Source: Clavaria fumosa
Lineage: Eukaryota; Basidiomycota; Agaricomycetes; Agaricales; Clavariaceae
Direction of reading: 5' to 3'
Length of the DNA stretch: 64,000 bases
Assembly: GCA_951802425.1 (NCBI GenBank)
Contig: OX637798.1
Span: 2,728,001-2,792,000, forward strand
Shown: positions 22,746-33,227 of the stretch, piece after piece
How the letters are laid out: every line of letters begins with the position of its first letter
How positions within the stretch are numbered: the first letter of the stretch is position 1
Position numbers and translations under genes: made by a program
Notes under the pieces: model-generated
Database searches by the model: none
Told to the model about the DNA's origin: nothing
Seen by the model: the letters and a program-made list of their open reading frames with translations, nothing else

Positions 22746-23390
22746 ATGCTTTACAAGAGGATCTGGGCAAGACGGAGCCCAAGGAACTGCAGGAAACACC
22801 TGTGGTTGAAAGCAAGGAGCTGGAGGGTGAAATCCCACCAGAGGAAGTCACAGAAGACGACTATGCTGGTCACAGGGACCAGTACGATTCAGACGAGCTT
22901 GAGGAGGAGCCGGAAAGCGACCAGGTCGCTGGAATCCAGGAAGTGGAAGAGGATGAGGTCCTCTATGCGATGGAAGTACGCATTGGCCATGTTGACGATA
23001 GGCTGTTCCAGGTGCACATCTGGAAAGAACAGACAGGATCATGCCCAGTAGTGACAAAGGAGGCAAGGCAATGCCTCATGGCCTACATCACTGTGAACAG
23101 TGTAAAGGCATACACACTTTTCGATTCAGGAAGTACCCTGGACCTGATGAGCCTGGACTTTGCCTGGGTGATGAAGGTACCAACCTTCCAACTGGATAAT
23201 CCAGTTCCTATCCAACTCAGCTGTATCAGCAGCTGATCTATGATCACATGTGGATGCTGCATAGCAGTGGATTTGGGAGGAATACTGGTGGAGGACCAGT
23301 ATTTTGATATAGCGAACATTGACTGCTATGATATCATAGTCAGAACAGCATTCATGTATGACCACTGTGTGATACTGGATGTGCACTGAC
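22746..23390 (+). pseudogene. Aspartic protease region of element C
   Basis: After an acidic linker (EELEGEIPPEE-like, DELEEEPESDQVAG) the reading reaches YTLFDSGSTLDLMSLDFA, with the retropepsin DSG motif intact near 23125. A TGA at 23234 interrupts before DIANIDCYDIIVRTAFMYD, the expected C-terminal protease strand. Confidence 0.8.
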
Positions 23391-23549
23391 ATGCAATCCA
23401 GATTGGCAAAAGAAAGGGGAAAACCCTTCAGGCAATGTCACCCAGTGAGGAGATGGAGGCATTACACCTCCGTATATTGGCTAAGAATGCGCCGAGGAAG
23501 GAAGCTCAAAAGAGCTGACTACACTCAGGCCCCCAGGATAAGGGGGGAG

Positions 23550-24960
23550 AGGCTAACACCTCTGTAAAGATAGACAATGCCTACCTCGAAGGCAGGCGTG
23601 AGTACTGGTTTAACCAGTACACCAAGCTCATTGGGGGAGTCCCCAGACCACCACCATTTCAGGCAGTAAACCACCGCATACCCTTAATAGATGAAAAGAA
23701 AGTCTATAATTATTACCTGCCTCAGTGTGCTGAGGCATTCAAGGAACAATTCCTTGAGAAAGTGAACTGTTATATTACTAACAGTTGGTGGGAAGCAGGA
23801 GTGGCATTGCAAGCAGCTCCTACATTATGCAGCCAGAACCCGCTGCTATGGACAGTCATAGACTGCCGGAAATGGAATGCAAACACAGTATGGGATATTA
23901 CCCCATTGCCTGATTAAGATCAGATCAGACAGGATGTGGCTAGAGCCATGTATAGGTCAAAGATTGACCTATCAGATGTGTACGAGCAAGTACGCATAGA
24001 GCCTGAGGACGTGTGGAAGATGGCATTCGCAACCGTCTTGGGCACCATGTTCTCACAGGTGATGCAGATAGGGGATTGTAATGCCCCTGCTACCTTCCAG
24101 CACCTGATGATGCACATATTTCGTCATCAGTTGGGAAAGTACCTGCATGTGTACTTAGACAATGTATTTGTCTTCTCCAAGACCTTGGAGGACCATGAGC
24201 ATCACTTAAAAACAGTCTTTGAGACCCTCAAAGGCGCAAGCCTTTTCTTGAGCAAGAAGAAGTGCTTGCTATATGCGAAGAGTGTAGACTGCTTAGGGCA
24301 TATTATAGATGCCTGAGGAATCCATGTTACGGTGGATAAGATGGATAAAATCCATAACTGGAAAACACCAACAAGCATTAACGAGGTACAGAGGTTCCTC
24401 AGATTAGTACAGTACATCGGACAGTTCATGCCCAATCTGTCCACTTATACTGGCCCCTTGGCCAGTCTGTGTAGTGAAACATGAACATTTCACTGGAGAC
24501 CACCCCATGACAAGTGCATGGAGATGATTAAGGCATTGGCATGTAAAATGCCAATATTATGCCTGGTAGACACAGCAGTACAGGAGCCAATATGGCTTGT
24601 GTGTGATGCCTCGGTGTTGGGCGTAGGGGCCATGTATGGCCAGGGAAAGACATGGGAAACCTGCTGTCCAGCAGGGTTTATGTCTAAAAGGTTCAGCCCA
24701 GCCCAGTTTAGTTATAAAACATGGGACCAGGAGGCCTTAGCAATTGTCAAATTGCTACAGAAATGGGAGGATAAACTCCTCAGTAGATGAATCAACGTGG
24801 TCACAGACCATGAAGCACTGGGATTCTTTAAGAACCAAACATGCTTGTCTGGCCGGCAGGCCAGGTGGATGGAATATATGGAGAGGTTTGATTACTCCAT
24901 CACTTACATTAAAGGTGAGCACAACAAGGTTGCAGATGGCCTTTTGCATTACCATATGAG
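23550..24960 (+). pseudogene. Reverse transcriptase and RNase H of element C, catalytic Asp changed
   Basis: Collinear blocks are: YLEGRREYWFNQY, DCRKWNANTVWDITPLPD, a stop, then SKIDLSDVYEQVRIEPED (motif A), GDCNAPATFQHLM (motif B) and YLDNVFVFS (motif C, normally YLDD), KKCLLYAKSVDCLGH. RNase H follows with VCDASVLGVGAMYGQG, WDQEALAIVKLL and VVTDHEALGFF. Stops interrupt at about 23918, 24317, 24483 and 24788. The YLDN change (GAT to AAT) would abolish polymerase activity. Confidence 0.9.
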
Positions 24961-25189
24961 TGACGCGACAGATGAGATTCATCCGGATCACAAGTACATG
25001 AAGGCGGACGTTCACCTTGACCCTGAAGGGGACAAGTTGCCCCATGGATGCCTGGAGGAGGTGCGTGCACCTGCCGCGGACCAGGAGACTGAGCAGGAGC
25101 CAACTGCTGCCTGTGCCCCAAGTGGACAGGGATGTGAGGGACAAGACGCTCGTGCCCTTAAAGCCCCACGTGGAAGGGGGGGATAGTGG

Positions 25190-25742
25190 GGTGCTGCAAA
25201 GCATCCATGACAGCTATGAGCAGGATTGTCTGTTCAAAATAATTTTGGAAAAACTGGGAAACTACACCAGTTTTAAGATCAGGGATGACCTGATCTTTGC
25301 CAAGAATAAAAAGGGAGATGAGGTGCTCTGCGTGCCTCGTACCCTTCATGAAGGGAAAAGTATCCCTGGAATAATAATCCAGGAAGCCTATGTGGTCCTA
25401 GGACACATGGGGTTGTGGATAACAATGGATTATGTCTGCCATTACTACTGGTGGCCATCAGTGTCTAAAGACATCGATAAGTTTTGCTCATCGTGCAGTG
25501 TGTGCCAGACGAGCAAGACTTCCTTGCAGAAGCCACAAGGGCTTCTACACACCCTGCCAATCCCCAGGTGGCCCTGGGAATCAATAGGAATGGACTTTGT
25601 AGGTCCATTTCCTATGTCAAAAGAGGCAGACTACCTCTGGGTGGTGATCTGCCGCCTCACTTCACTGGTACACCTAGTACCAGTTACTGTGTTGGTAATG
25701 GTAGCAGAGCTAGCCTGGCTCTTTCTAACTCATGTAGTGTGA
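25190..25742 (+). pseudogene. Integrase of element C, truncated in the catalytic core
   Basis: The HHCC zinc finger is visible (LGHMG then CSSCSVCQ) and is followed by WESIGMDFVGPFP with the first catalytic Asp. The frame stops at LFLTHVV, before the second Asp and the Glu of the DDE triad. No 3' LTR follows; tandem repeats begin about 60 bp downstream. Confidence 0.85.
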
Positions 25743-25799
25743 ATAACTACTGCTACAGCACACAAAGGACAATAAAAGGACAAGTTGCCAGCAGATGTT

Positions 25800-26045
25800 G
25801 GGAGTGAAGACCAGTGAGTTGGGATGCATCGAGGACATGGTTGTGCTGGAGGGATAGTCAGTGTCAATGTCAGTAAAATAGTAAATGGAAATGCACGAAA
25901 CACCCACATTCCCTGCCCCAGACCAACAAATACAAGTGTTGGGTGCAAAGACCCATGTGTCGAGACATGCTTTGCCAAAAGGATAGCCAGTGTCAATACA
26001 AGTAAAATGGTAAATGGAAACGCACCAAAGTGCCTGTGGCCCCAG
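25800..26045. repeat. Two-unit direct repeat of about 133 bp
   Basis: CGAGGACATGGTT...GTCAATGTCAGTAAAATAG and CGAGACATGCTTT...GTCAATACAAGTAAAATGG are two versions of the same unit, with AGTAAAATRGTAAATGGAAA in both. Confidence 0.7.
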
Positions 26046-26344
26046 ATCGTCAAGACTGCCGAAGGTCTTTGGCATGAACGCACCAAGGTGCCCACCCCTG
26101 CCTCAGATCATCAAGACCACCAAAGGTCTTGGCATGAACGCACCAAGGCACCCAGCCCTGCCCCAGATCATCATGACCACCAAAGGTCTTTGGTGTGAAC
26201 ACGCCGAGGCACCCACCCCCTGCCCCAGATCATCAAGACCACTGAAGGTCTTTGGCATGAACATGCCGAGGTGCCCAGCCCTGCCCCAGATCATCAAGAC
26301 CACCAAAGGTCTTTGGTGTGAACGCACTGAGGCACCCACACCCT
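26046..26344. repeat. 60-bp tandem repeat, about five units
   Basis: Each unit has the form GGTCTTTGGCATGAACGCAC then CCCAGATCATCAAGACCAC. The period is about 60 bp. Open frames here repeat with the unit and are not genes. Confidence 0.9.
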
Positions 26345-26404
26345 GGGTCGCCTTGGTAGGCAAATGACTGTATGCATCGGGTCATTTGCCTACCAAGGCA
26401 ACCC
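26345..26404. repeat. 24-bp stem hairpin
   Basis: Arms 26345-26368 and 26381-26404 (GCCTTGGTAGGCAAATGAC core) pair with a single C/T difference across a 12-base loop. The sequence after it, to about 26620, has no feature I can name and may hold the promoter of the next gene. Confidence 0.85.
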
Positions 26405-26622
26405 AAAAACGAAGCCCAATTTGGTGCCTAGCAATGTCAGTGGAAGAGGTGCGATCAAGAAAGACTTGCACCTTTGGCAGTGGTGGTGGTGTTTTAAGAA
26501 AAGAAAGTGAAGAGTCTGAGGCATGATGATGGTGGTGGTTAAGGAAAGAGGGATGAAAGTTGGTGAGGTCGGAGTTGGAAAATTTTCAACCTGTGATCAC
26601 ATGAGCGTTCAACCAATGACAG

Positions 26623-28446
26623 GTGGGAGTCACATGGCCTGAATGCATACCACGTGATTGCAACTCACCACCTCTTGCCTCTCGAAATTTCGAAATGTTC
26701 TGGGCAACTGATGTGTATTTACCTATTCTCGAGGATTCTTTCCCCAAATGTCTCAACGCGAGAGGCAAGGAGTGGTCAGGTCGGGTTGGAACAACTGTCC
26801 AACAGTTGCAGGAGGCTCGTCAGCAACAGGTTGCCCAGGGAAGGGTGCCTCCTGAGCTGCCTGAGGATCTCTCCAAGGTAAGTTAAGGTGTAGTTACATT
26901 TTTCTGGACTAACAACTCCATAGGCTGTTCATACCTGGTTTACAAATGCAAGAGCTAAGTGAATATCAGGCAATCACCCAATATCTCACTGTCAAGATGA
27001 TGCCAATGATGCCAATAAAGGAAACAGGCAAAACAATGGCAATGATGGGAGCAGTGATGACGATGCAGATGGGGAGGAAAAGGGTATTGAGAGGCTGGTG
27101 TGGGGGTGTAAATGGAATATGAGATGAGTAGTTGGACAACTTTACAGAGAAGAGGTCCAGCAGAAGGTCACAAAGCTAGTTGAGGTGATCCAGAAACTGC
27201 TTACAGCATATCAGCCCACACTCACAAAGGTCTTGGAGGGCCTTTCTGATGAGGATATAAAGCATTGTACCAACCAAGCACAAACTTGGAATTCTGGTGC
27301 ATGGCCCCGTGATTTGCAGAAAGAGTGAGTAACTTATGTTTGTGACACTTGCCCCTTCTAATTCCCACCAAGGACAGCTGAGAAAGACCTCTATAAAGTT
27401 GCAACAAACTTCATCAATGATGTGTATTGCAAGATGGGGGTGCAAATCTTCATGCTCACATCGTTTGAGGATGAGGAGGGTCAGGCTATCTGTTTGAAGT
27501 AATTTTTTGCTTTGTCTGCTGTATTCTCTATGCCAACCCACATCCTAGATTTGAAATGAATGACCAAAGCCAAAAATTCACCAAAGCATATGCAGACTGG
27601 AAAACAGGGAAGATTTGGCCAGATTGGTGCAGATACAATGCATCATTGGTAAATGGTGAGTAATGTATTTGGTTTAATAGTCTGGTATTAAAATTATTTC
27701 AGATCATGGTCAAGAAGGTGACCCATCCTGGGGGAAGCTGACATTTGATGATGATGGCTATCCACTCCTCGAAAAACTCCTGCTCAAGGTCTCACTGCCT
27801 GCTCTGAAGCATGTGATCTGCGAGTTTGTGAAGGCAGTCCATAGTACAAGATCAAATTTACTTCTGAAACATTACTCATATATTTTCAGAGGTTCAAAGG
27901 CGGTCATCACTTGTGCCTTGGAAACAGTTTGCAGTGAATCCTGCAAAATATGTGAAGGATGGAATTCCACCAGATGGCCACCTTCAGGACCCATCCTACA
28001 TGCACAAGATCGATGCTATCACCCTATATCTATACTGGTACAAAAAGCAGGAAAATGGCTCAAGACCCCTGACATTCTTGGGGCTAGAGGCTGGGATTGG
28101 AAAGAAACAGGCTCCGGTATGGAAGGAGGTGGAGACAAGCTCAGAGGTGGAGGTATATGAGGAAATGGAGGACAAGGATGGCACATCTAACAATGAACTC
28201 AGCAAGGATAAGGATGGCACGTCAAACAACGAAATCGGTGAGGATAAGGATGGCATGTCTAACAACGAAATCGGCAAGGATAAGGATGGCATGTCTAACA
28301 ACAAGATCGGCCTGTCAGCAGATCAGGCTGATGAGGCTGATGCCAAGAGACCAAAAGTTAGCAGAGCTGAAAAGGGCAAGGCAAGACTAGTAGAATCAGA
28401 GCTTGTGCAAATGCCAGCTCCAGGCTCTCCAGTGACGGCTCAGAAC
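26623..28446 (+). pseudogene. Multi-exon gene of an unnamed fungal family, copy 2, cut by a hAT-type MITE
   Basis: Function unknown. Exons read in order: NFEMFWATDVYLPILED...LPEDLSK (donor 26878), AVHTWFTNARAK then TGA, KLVEVIQKLLTAYQPT...WPRDLQKE, TAEKDLYKVATNFIND...FEDEEGQAICLK, FEMNDQSQKFTKAYADWK...YNASLVN, DHGQEGDPSWGKLTFDDD..., and VQRRSSLVPWKQFAVNPAKY to the insertion at 28446. Introns are short (46 bp at 26878-26923, with CTAAC branch-like sequence). About 28171-28310 encodes a 12-residue repeat, four units of DKDGxSNNxIG type. The reading continues after the transposon as HLTYLKQLTKE (36328-36345), matching YLRQLSPD in copy 1, then stops. Only one in-frame stop (after NARAK) breaks the part before the MITE. 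Confidence 0.65.
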
Positions 28447-28983
28447 TAGTGTTGCCGCAGCTATGACTAATAGCTGACTAATAGCCATAGCCATAGCTGA
28501 TTGTAGCTGTAGCCTAGCTGGAAATCAGCTATGGCTACAAAGCAGCTATGACTATGGCTATTGATATTTCCATAGCTGATAGCTGCAGCTAAGCTATGGC
28601 TAGGTTTGATGTAAAGTTTCAAGTGAAATAAGTTGAGAATAGCAGTTTATCTTTCAAATATTTCACTGTTGAATGCTCTATTATCTTGTTAGCCATGTTG
28701 TAACTCACCTTTTTATCCCTGCCATGCTGACTTTATCATTCTTAGACTTTATTTTTTTATTTTTTTATTTTTTTCCATTAGACTCCTATTGGGGCTTTGC
28801 CCTATGTCGGAGTATGCTACTAGGTTGTACATTCTGTTGTCTACTAGTGTACGTCTTAGCAGAGGCTTTGGGTCGCTTAGTGAACACCATTGCGCATATG
28901 CGCTTGAAATTACTTATAAGTGGTCAGAGCCGGGTGCGTTAAAAACCCCCAGTGGGGGAAAAGCTACCGGATGCCGTGCAAAG

Positions 28984-31900
28984 TTAAACTAAAAGACTGG
29001 CGCTTACGACGTCCTGGCGTGCGTCGCGTTCATCGCTACCCTGGGTGCCGGGTGTGTGGGTGTGTGTCGCGTTGGCTGTCGTGTTCCCTTCGGGTCGCGC
29101 GCTGCGGTTGGTGAGGGTCGGTTGGTTGTTGTGTTTGAAGCGTTTGGATGCCAAAACGTATCTGATAACCTTCCTTGCTGCTGTCGGGTCTGTGAGTAGG
29201 TATCTGAGGCTCCGGGCGCCCCTGCCCATGCGTCCCATCGTCGCGTTTCTGAGGGTAGTTGTGTTCGTGCATGTGAGGAGGAAATGTCGGACCGTTTCTT
29301 CCTCCTGTCCACAGTACAGGCATTGGGGGTCCTCGGCGGTGCCTATCCTGAAAAGGTGTCGTTGTAGTGGGATGTGGCCAGTTCGTAGCTGTAGCAGGAT
29401 CGATGACTGAAGTTTCGGGAGCTCTTTGACTAGGCGGAGGAAGCCCTTCGAGGGTAGGGAGTCATCGATGTGCTTGGTGTGGTTATAGCGCGGTGAACCC
29501 TTCCACCACCGTCTGGCCCTTTCTTGTATCGATTTTCTAAGTGTCAGCGATAGCGCCGCCTTACTGCCTGCGACCTTCTTCTTGAGGAACCTCAGGAGTT
29601 CATAATTGGGGCTGGATATTCCCTGAGCCGCCTCCTTGGCCGCCTTGTCCGCCAGTTCGTTACCTATCACTCCGTGGTGGCCTGGGACCCACATCGCTTT
29701 ACATTCAATCTCATTCCTTCTGCAGTCCATACATCTAACTGACATCTCGAAAGCCGTTAGCATGTCGTGCGATGGGGAGGGTCAGGCGAGTTGTGTGGCG
29801 AGGAGGGCCGCTTGGCTGTCAACCAGGAAGGCGACCGTGTTAAACCTACCCTTCTCTTTCTGGAGCAGGTGCGCTCCCAGTCCGAGTGCCGCCACCTCCG
29901 CCGCGTAGACCGTGTGTCGGGCTTGTTTCCCCAGGTGGAACTGGATGGTTTTCGGTGGCTGGTTTCCCCAGATCAACACTGCTGCCGCCCCTATTCCTCC
30001 TTCGTACCCTGACCCGTCTGTGAAGATGTTGATGTCCGCTGCGGTTTCCCTCAGCCTCCGGATCGCGTCTTCTTTACTCAGTTGGATTTCTATCGCTACC
30101 AGCAGTCTTTGCTTTGGGTGTCGACCAACTGCCAGGGTCTTTTCTACCGAGTCCGGGTTGATTCTCCTGAAGTCTGCTGTGAGTTGGTGAAGGGGTGATA
30201 GGTGAGTTTTGGGGGTTCGCTTGTGGGCGCGGGAGAGGTGTTGGTGTATTGGGTGGGACTTTGGGAGTGTTGCCATTCGTAGTAGTGCCGCCAAGCGTAG
30301 TTTGTCGACGAGTAGGTGGAAGGGCAATAGATACGTGTGTGCTTCGACCGTGTCCGTTGCCGTCGATCTCATCGGGCCCATCGTCAGAAGGGCCTGTCGT
30401 TGAATTTTTGCTAGTTGTCCTCCAGTTCCAGTTCTCCTTCCTCGTCGTGGGGCGCGTCCCCTTCGCGGGTTCCCCCAGACATCAACTGCATATAGCATTC
30501 TGGGAACGCACACCGACAGGTACAAACATCTCGCCAGGTGGAGTGGGATGCCACTCTGCGTCTTGGCGATCCTTCTAGTTTGTGAGGCCCAGTACGTACC
30601 TTTGGCCAGTGCGCTTGTGACTTGCTCTGTCCAGGATAGCGTTTGATTGAGTATTACGCCGAGGAATTTCGTGCTTTGAGATGGTTGTATTGTGTAGTTT
30701 CCGATGGTGATCGCTTTTCTGGGCTCTGGCTGTTGTTTTCTTGGTTGTAGCTGTCTGGGTACCTGTCTACGGGAGAAGCCAATTAGTGCGCATTTCGGGA
30801 GCTCAACTTCGCAGTTGTGTGTCCTGGCCCATTCCAGGAAGCCGCCTGGCTTTTCCATCGTGTCTTTGATTATCCGGTTAGCCTCCTCAAATGTGTGGCC
30901 CCTTGCTAAGAAGACTTGATCGTTGATGAAACTGCTTGCGGTCTGGGTGTTGGATCTGTTTGTTGTGACTGTCTCGAGCGCTGGGGAGTTGTAGACAATA
31001 TAGCATATCGGCGAGAGAGGGCACCCTTGGTCTAAGCCTGCCCTTATCTCAAGGGGTTCCGATTTGAAGTCATCGAATACAATGTTAGTGGAGCGGTTAC
31101 GTAGCTTTTCTCCTATCCAGTCTGTGTACTCTTGTGGTATGCCCCTCCGACGCATCCCGTTCTGTAGCATTCGGATGTCGACGCTGGGGAAGGCGCCCTT
31201 GATGTCTAAAAACAGCCCTGCGACCACCTTGTGTCTTCGCCATGCATCCTTTATGTATTTGACGACTAGGTGCAGGGCGTCAGTAGCGGTCCTGCCTGGC
31301 CTACCACCGAAGTGTTTGTCTGGCAGGAGCTGGAACTTTTCCAATATGAATGTCAGGTCTTCGGCTACCGCCATTGATAGTGGTTTTGCAAGGGTCTTGA
31401 GGAGGACGATCGGCCTGTAGGCTTTTGGGAGAGTGTAGTTGGGGCGGTTTGGTTTGCGTAGTACTATTGTGTCGTACGTTTTCCAGGTTGGTGGGTAGAT
31501 GCCTAGCTTGAAAGTCGCTCTGTATATCTGTACCAGGTGGGGCGTTAGCAGGTCCGCGGTTCTTTTCAAGGCGATGTTCGCGATGTCTCCCTCCATTACC
31601 GCCTTGTAGGGCTTGAGGCGCCTGATCATCCTTTGTACCTGTTCTGGGGTGACATGTCGAAACTTCACTACCGGGGGTGGGTACTGTTCGTCTACAGCCA
31701 CTGGGTTGGGTGGCGGGGGGGAAAGAAGACCTTGTGTAAGGCTCTACTCTTGTCGTGATTTGTTGAGGCTACTGGGGTCGCTGAGCCAGCGGGGGTTGGG
31801 CAAGCGGGCCCGTGTGTCGTCGTTGGAGGCGGATGCGGTATATCTGTTGATCGTCCAGATGGAGTGGTCGGTCGCGTCCTCGAGCCACTGGGCCCAGTGC

Positions 31901-33078
31901 TCCTTCTTCGTGGATTTGATTAGCTGTGTGTACTCGTTTCTTGCCTTTCGTGCTTCCTTGTGGGCTGGGTGCATTGGGGTGAGTCGTCGCGCATATGATC
32001 GCCGGTTCAGTCTTTGAAGGGTGGATCGGGCCTTGGATAGGTCTCTGGTCCACCACCGCTTGGTGAAGGGGCATGGCTTTACTAGCGGGACTGCCGCATC
32101 GGTCGCTGTTCGTAGGGCGTTGTCCAGGAAGCTTACTGTGCGGTTGAGGTCTTCGCCTGTGCGTAGCGCCCGGGGGGGTGGACCCGCTCGTCGGGATGTC
32201 TTTAGGGAGTTTCTGAATACTTCCCAGTCCGCCGTCCTCCAGTTCCGTTTGTTGGGGTCTCGTGCTTTGAGGGTAGGGACTTCTATTGTGGTTAGTATAG
32301 GAAGGTGGTCCGCTTTGGGGGGTGTCTTCTCCGGAGCCGTGTTGCAATACACTACCGCGTCGGTTAGCATACCTGATATAAATACATTGTCTGGTCTTGA
32401 CCACTTCTTAGTCGTCGACAGTTGTAGTGTGGGGGTGCCTTTCGGTAGTATCATTTCAAGGTCTCGTGCCGCTATTAGTTCCAGGAGAGGTTGAGCCAGG
32501 TCTAGTGCTCGCGTGGTGAATAAGTGGGCGTTCTTTTCGTCTTCCCACATGGGGTGGTGCCGGTTAAAGTCTCCCAACACCAGGTCGTAGACCGGGAGTG
32601 CAGGTGGGGCGGTGGGTTGTGGTTCATTTGTGGACATGTCGTTGTCGGTGTTGGTGAGCCAATCGTTTACCGTTTGGATCGTCCTGGAGTGATCGCAGTC
32701 AGCATATACGTTGATGAGCCGTATGGTGCTGAAATCGCCCCACAGTTGGATTCCTGTCGCGTCCGGAGATTCAATCGTTAAGTCCATCCATTTGGCTGTG
32801 TCTAGTCTCGGGCTGACGAGTATCGCTGCCCCAGTTGGGCTCTCTGGGTTATTGACAGTATTGCGTTTGTTATGGGAGGGTGGGAGGATAGTGCGCCATC
32901 CGTTGGGGGCCTGGGTTCTGTTCAGAAAGTCTATATGAGGTTCCTGTATGAGGCAAAGGTCGAAATGGACTGGGTCGAGGCTATTAATGAGGTGTAGTGT
33001 ATTATCTAGGGACTTGCGACAGTTCTGCTGCCATATTCTCAGTCGGGGTTGGGTGTGTGGGTCGTCTTCGTTCATCAT
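28984..33078 (-). pseudogene. LINE ORF2: endonuclease, reverse transcriptase, RNase H
   Basis: It starts MMNEDD at 33078 (TAAATGATG context, 150 nt after ORF1 ends). Endonuclease motifs: IWQQNCRKS, LIQEPHID, LGDFNRHHP, KADHLPI. Reverse transcriptase: FLDIKGAFPSVD (A), GLDQGCPLSP (B) and SSFINDQVFLARG at motif C, where FIDD would be expected, so the first catalytic Asp is Asn (AAC). RNase H: FTDGSGYEGGIGAAA, YAAEVAALG, FLVDSQAAL. A CLYCGQEEETVRHFLLTC motif lies near the C-terminus. Two in-frame stops, TAG at 31744 and TGA at 29782, divide an otherwise single frame. Confidence 0.9.
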
Positions 33079-33227
33079 TTATGTTGTTGATGTTGCTGGC
33101 GGGGTCTGGGGGACCGTCGGCGGAGGGGGTTGGGCTGGGGTCGGGATCGTGGTTGTGAGGTTTGGTGGGCAGGTCGTATCTTCCGTGGTGGCCTCTTGAG
33201 CGTTCGGCGCTGAAGTCGTTGCGTTTG

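Noticed and set aside
26046..26344. Regular 60-bp repeats as a possible CRISPR array
   Set aside because: The whole unit repeats with no unique spacers, and the genome is eukaryotic.
28741..28775. T-rich tract as a terminator
   Set aside because: It is the 3' tail of the LINE on the minus strand, confirmed by the flanking target duplication.
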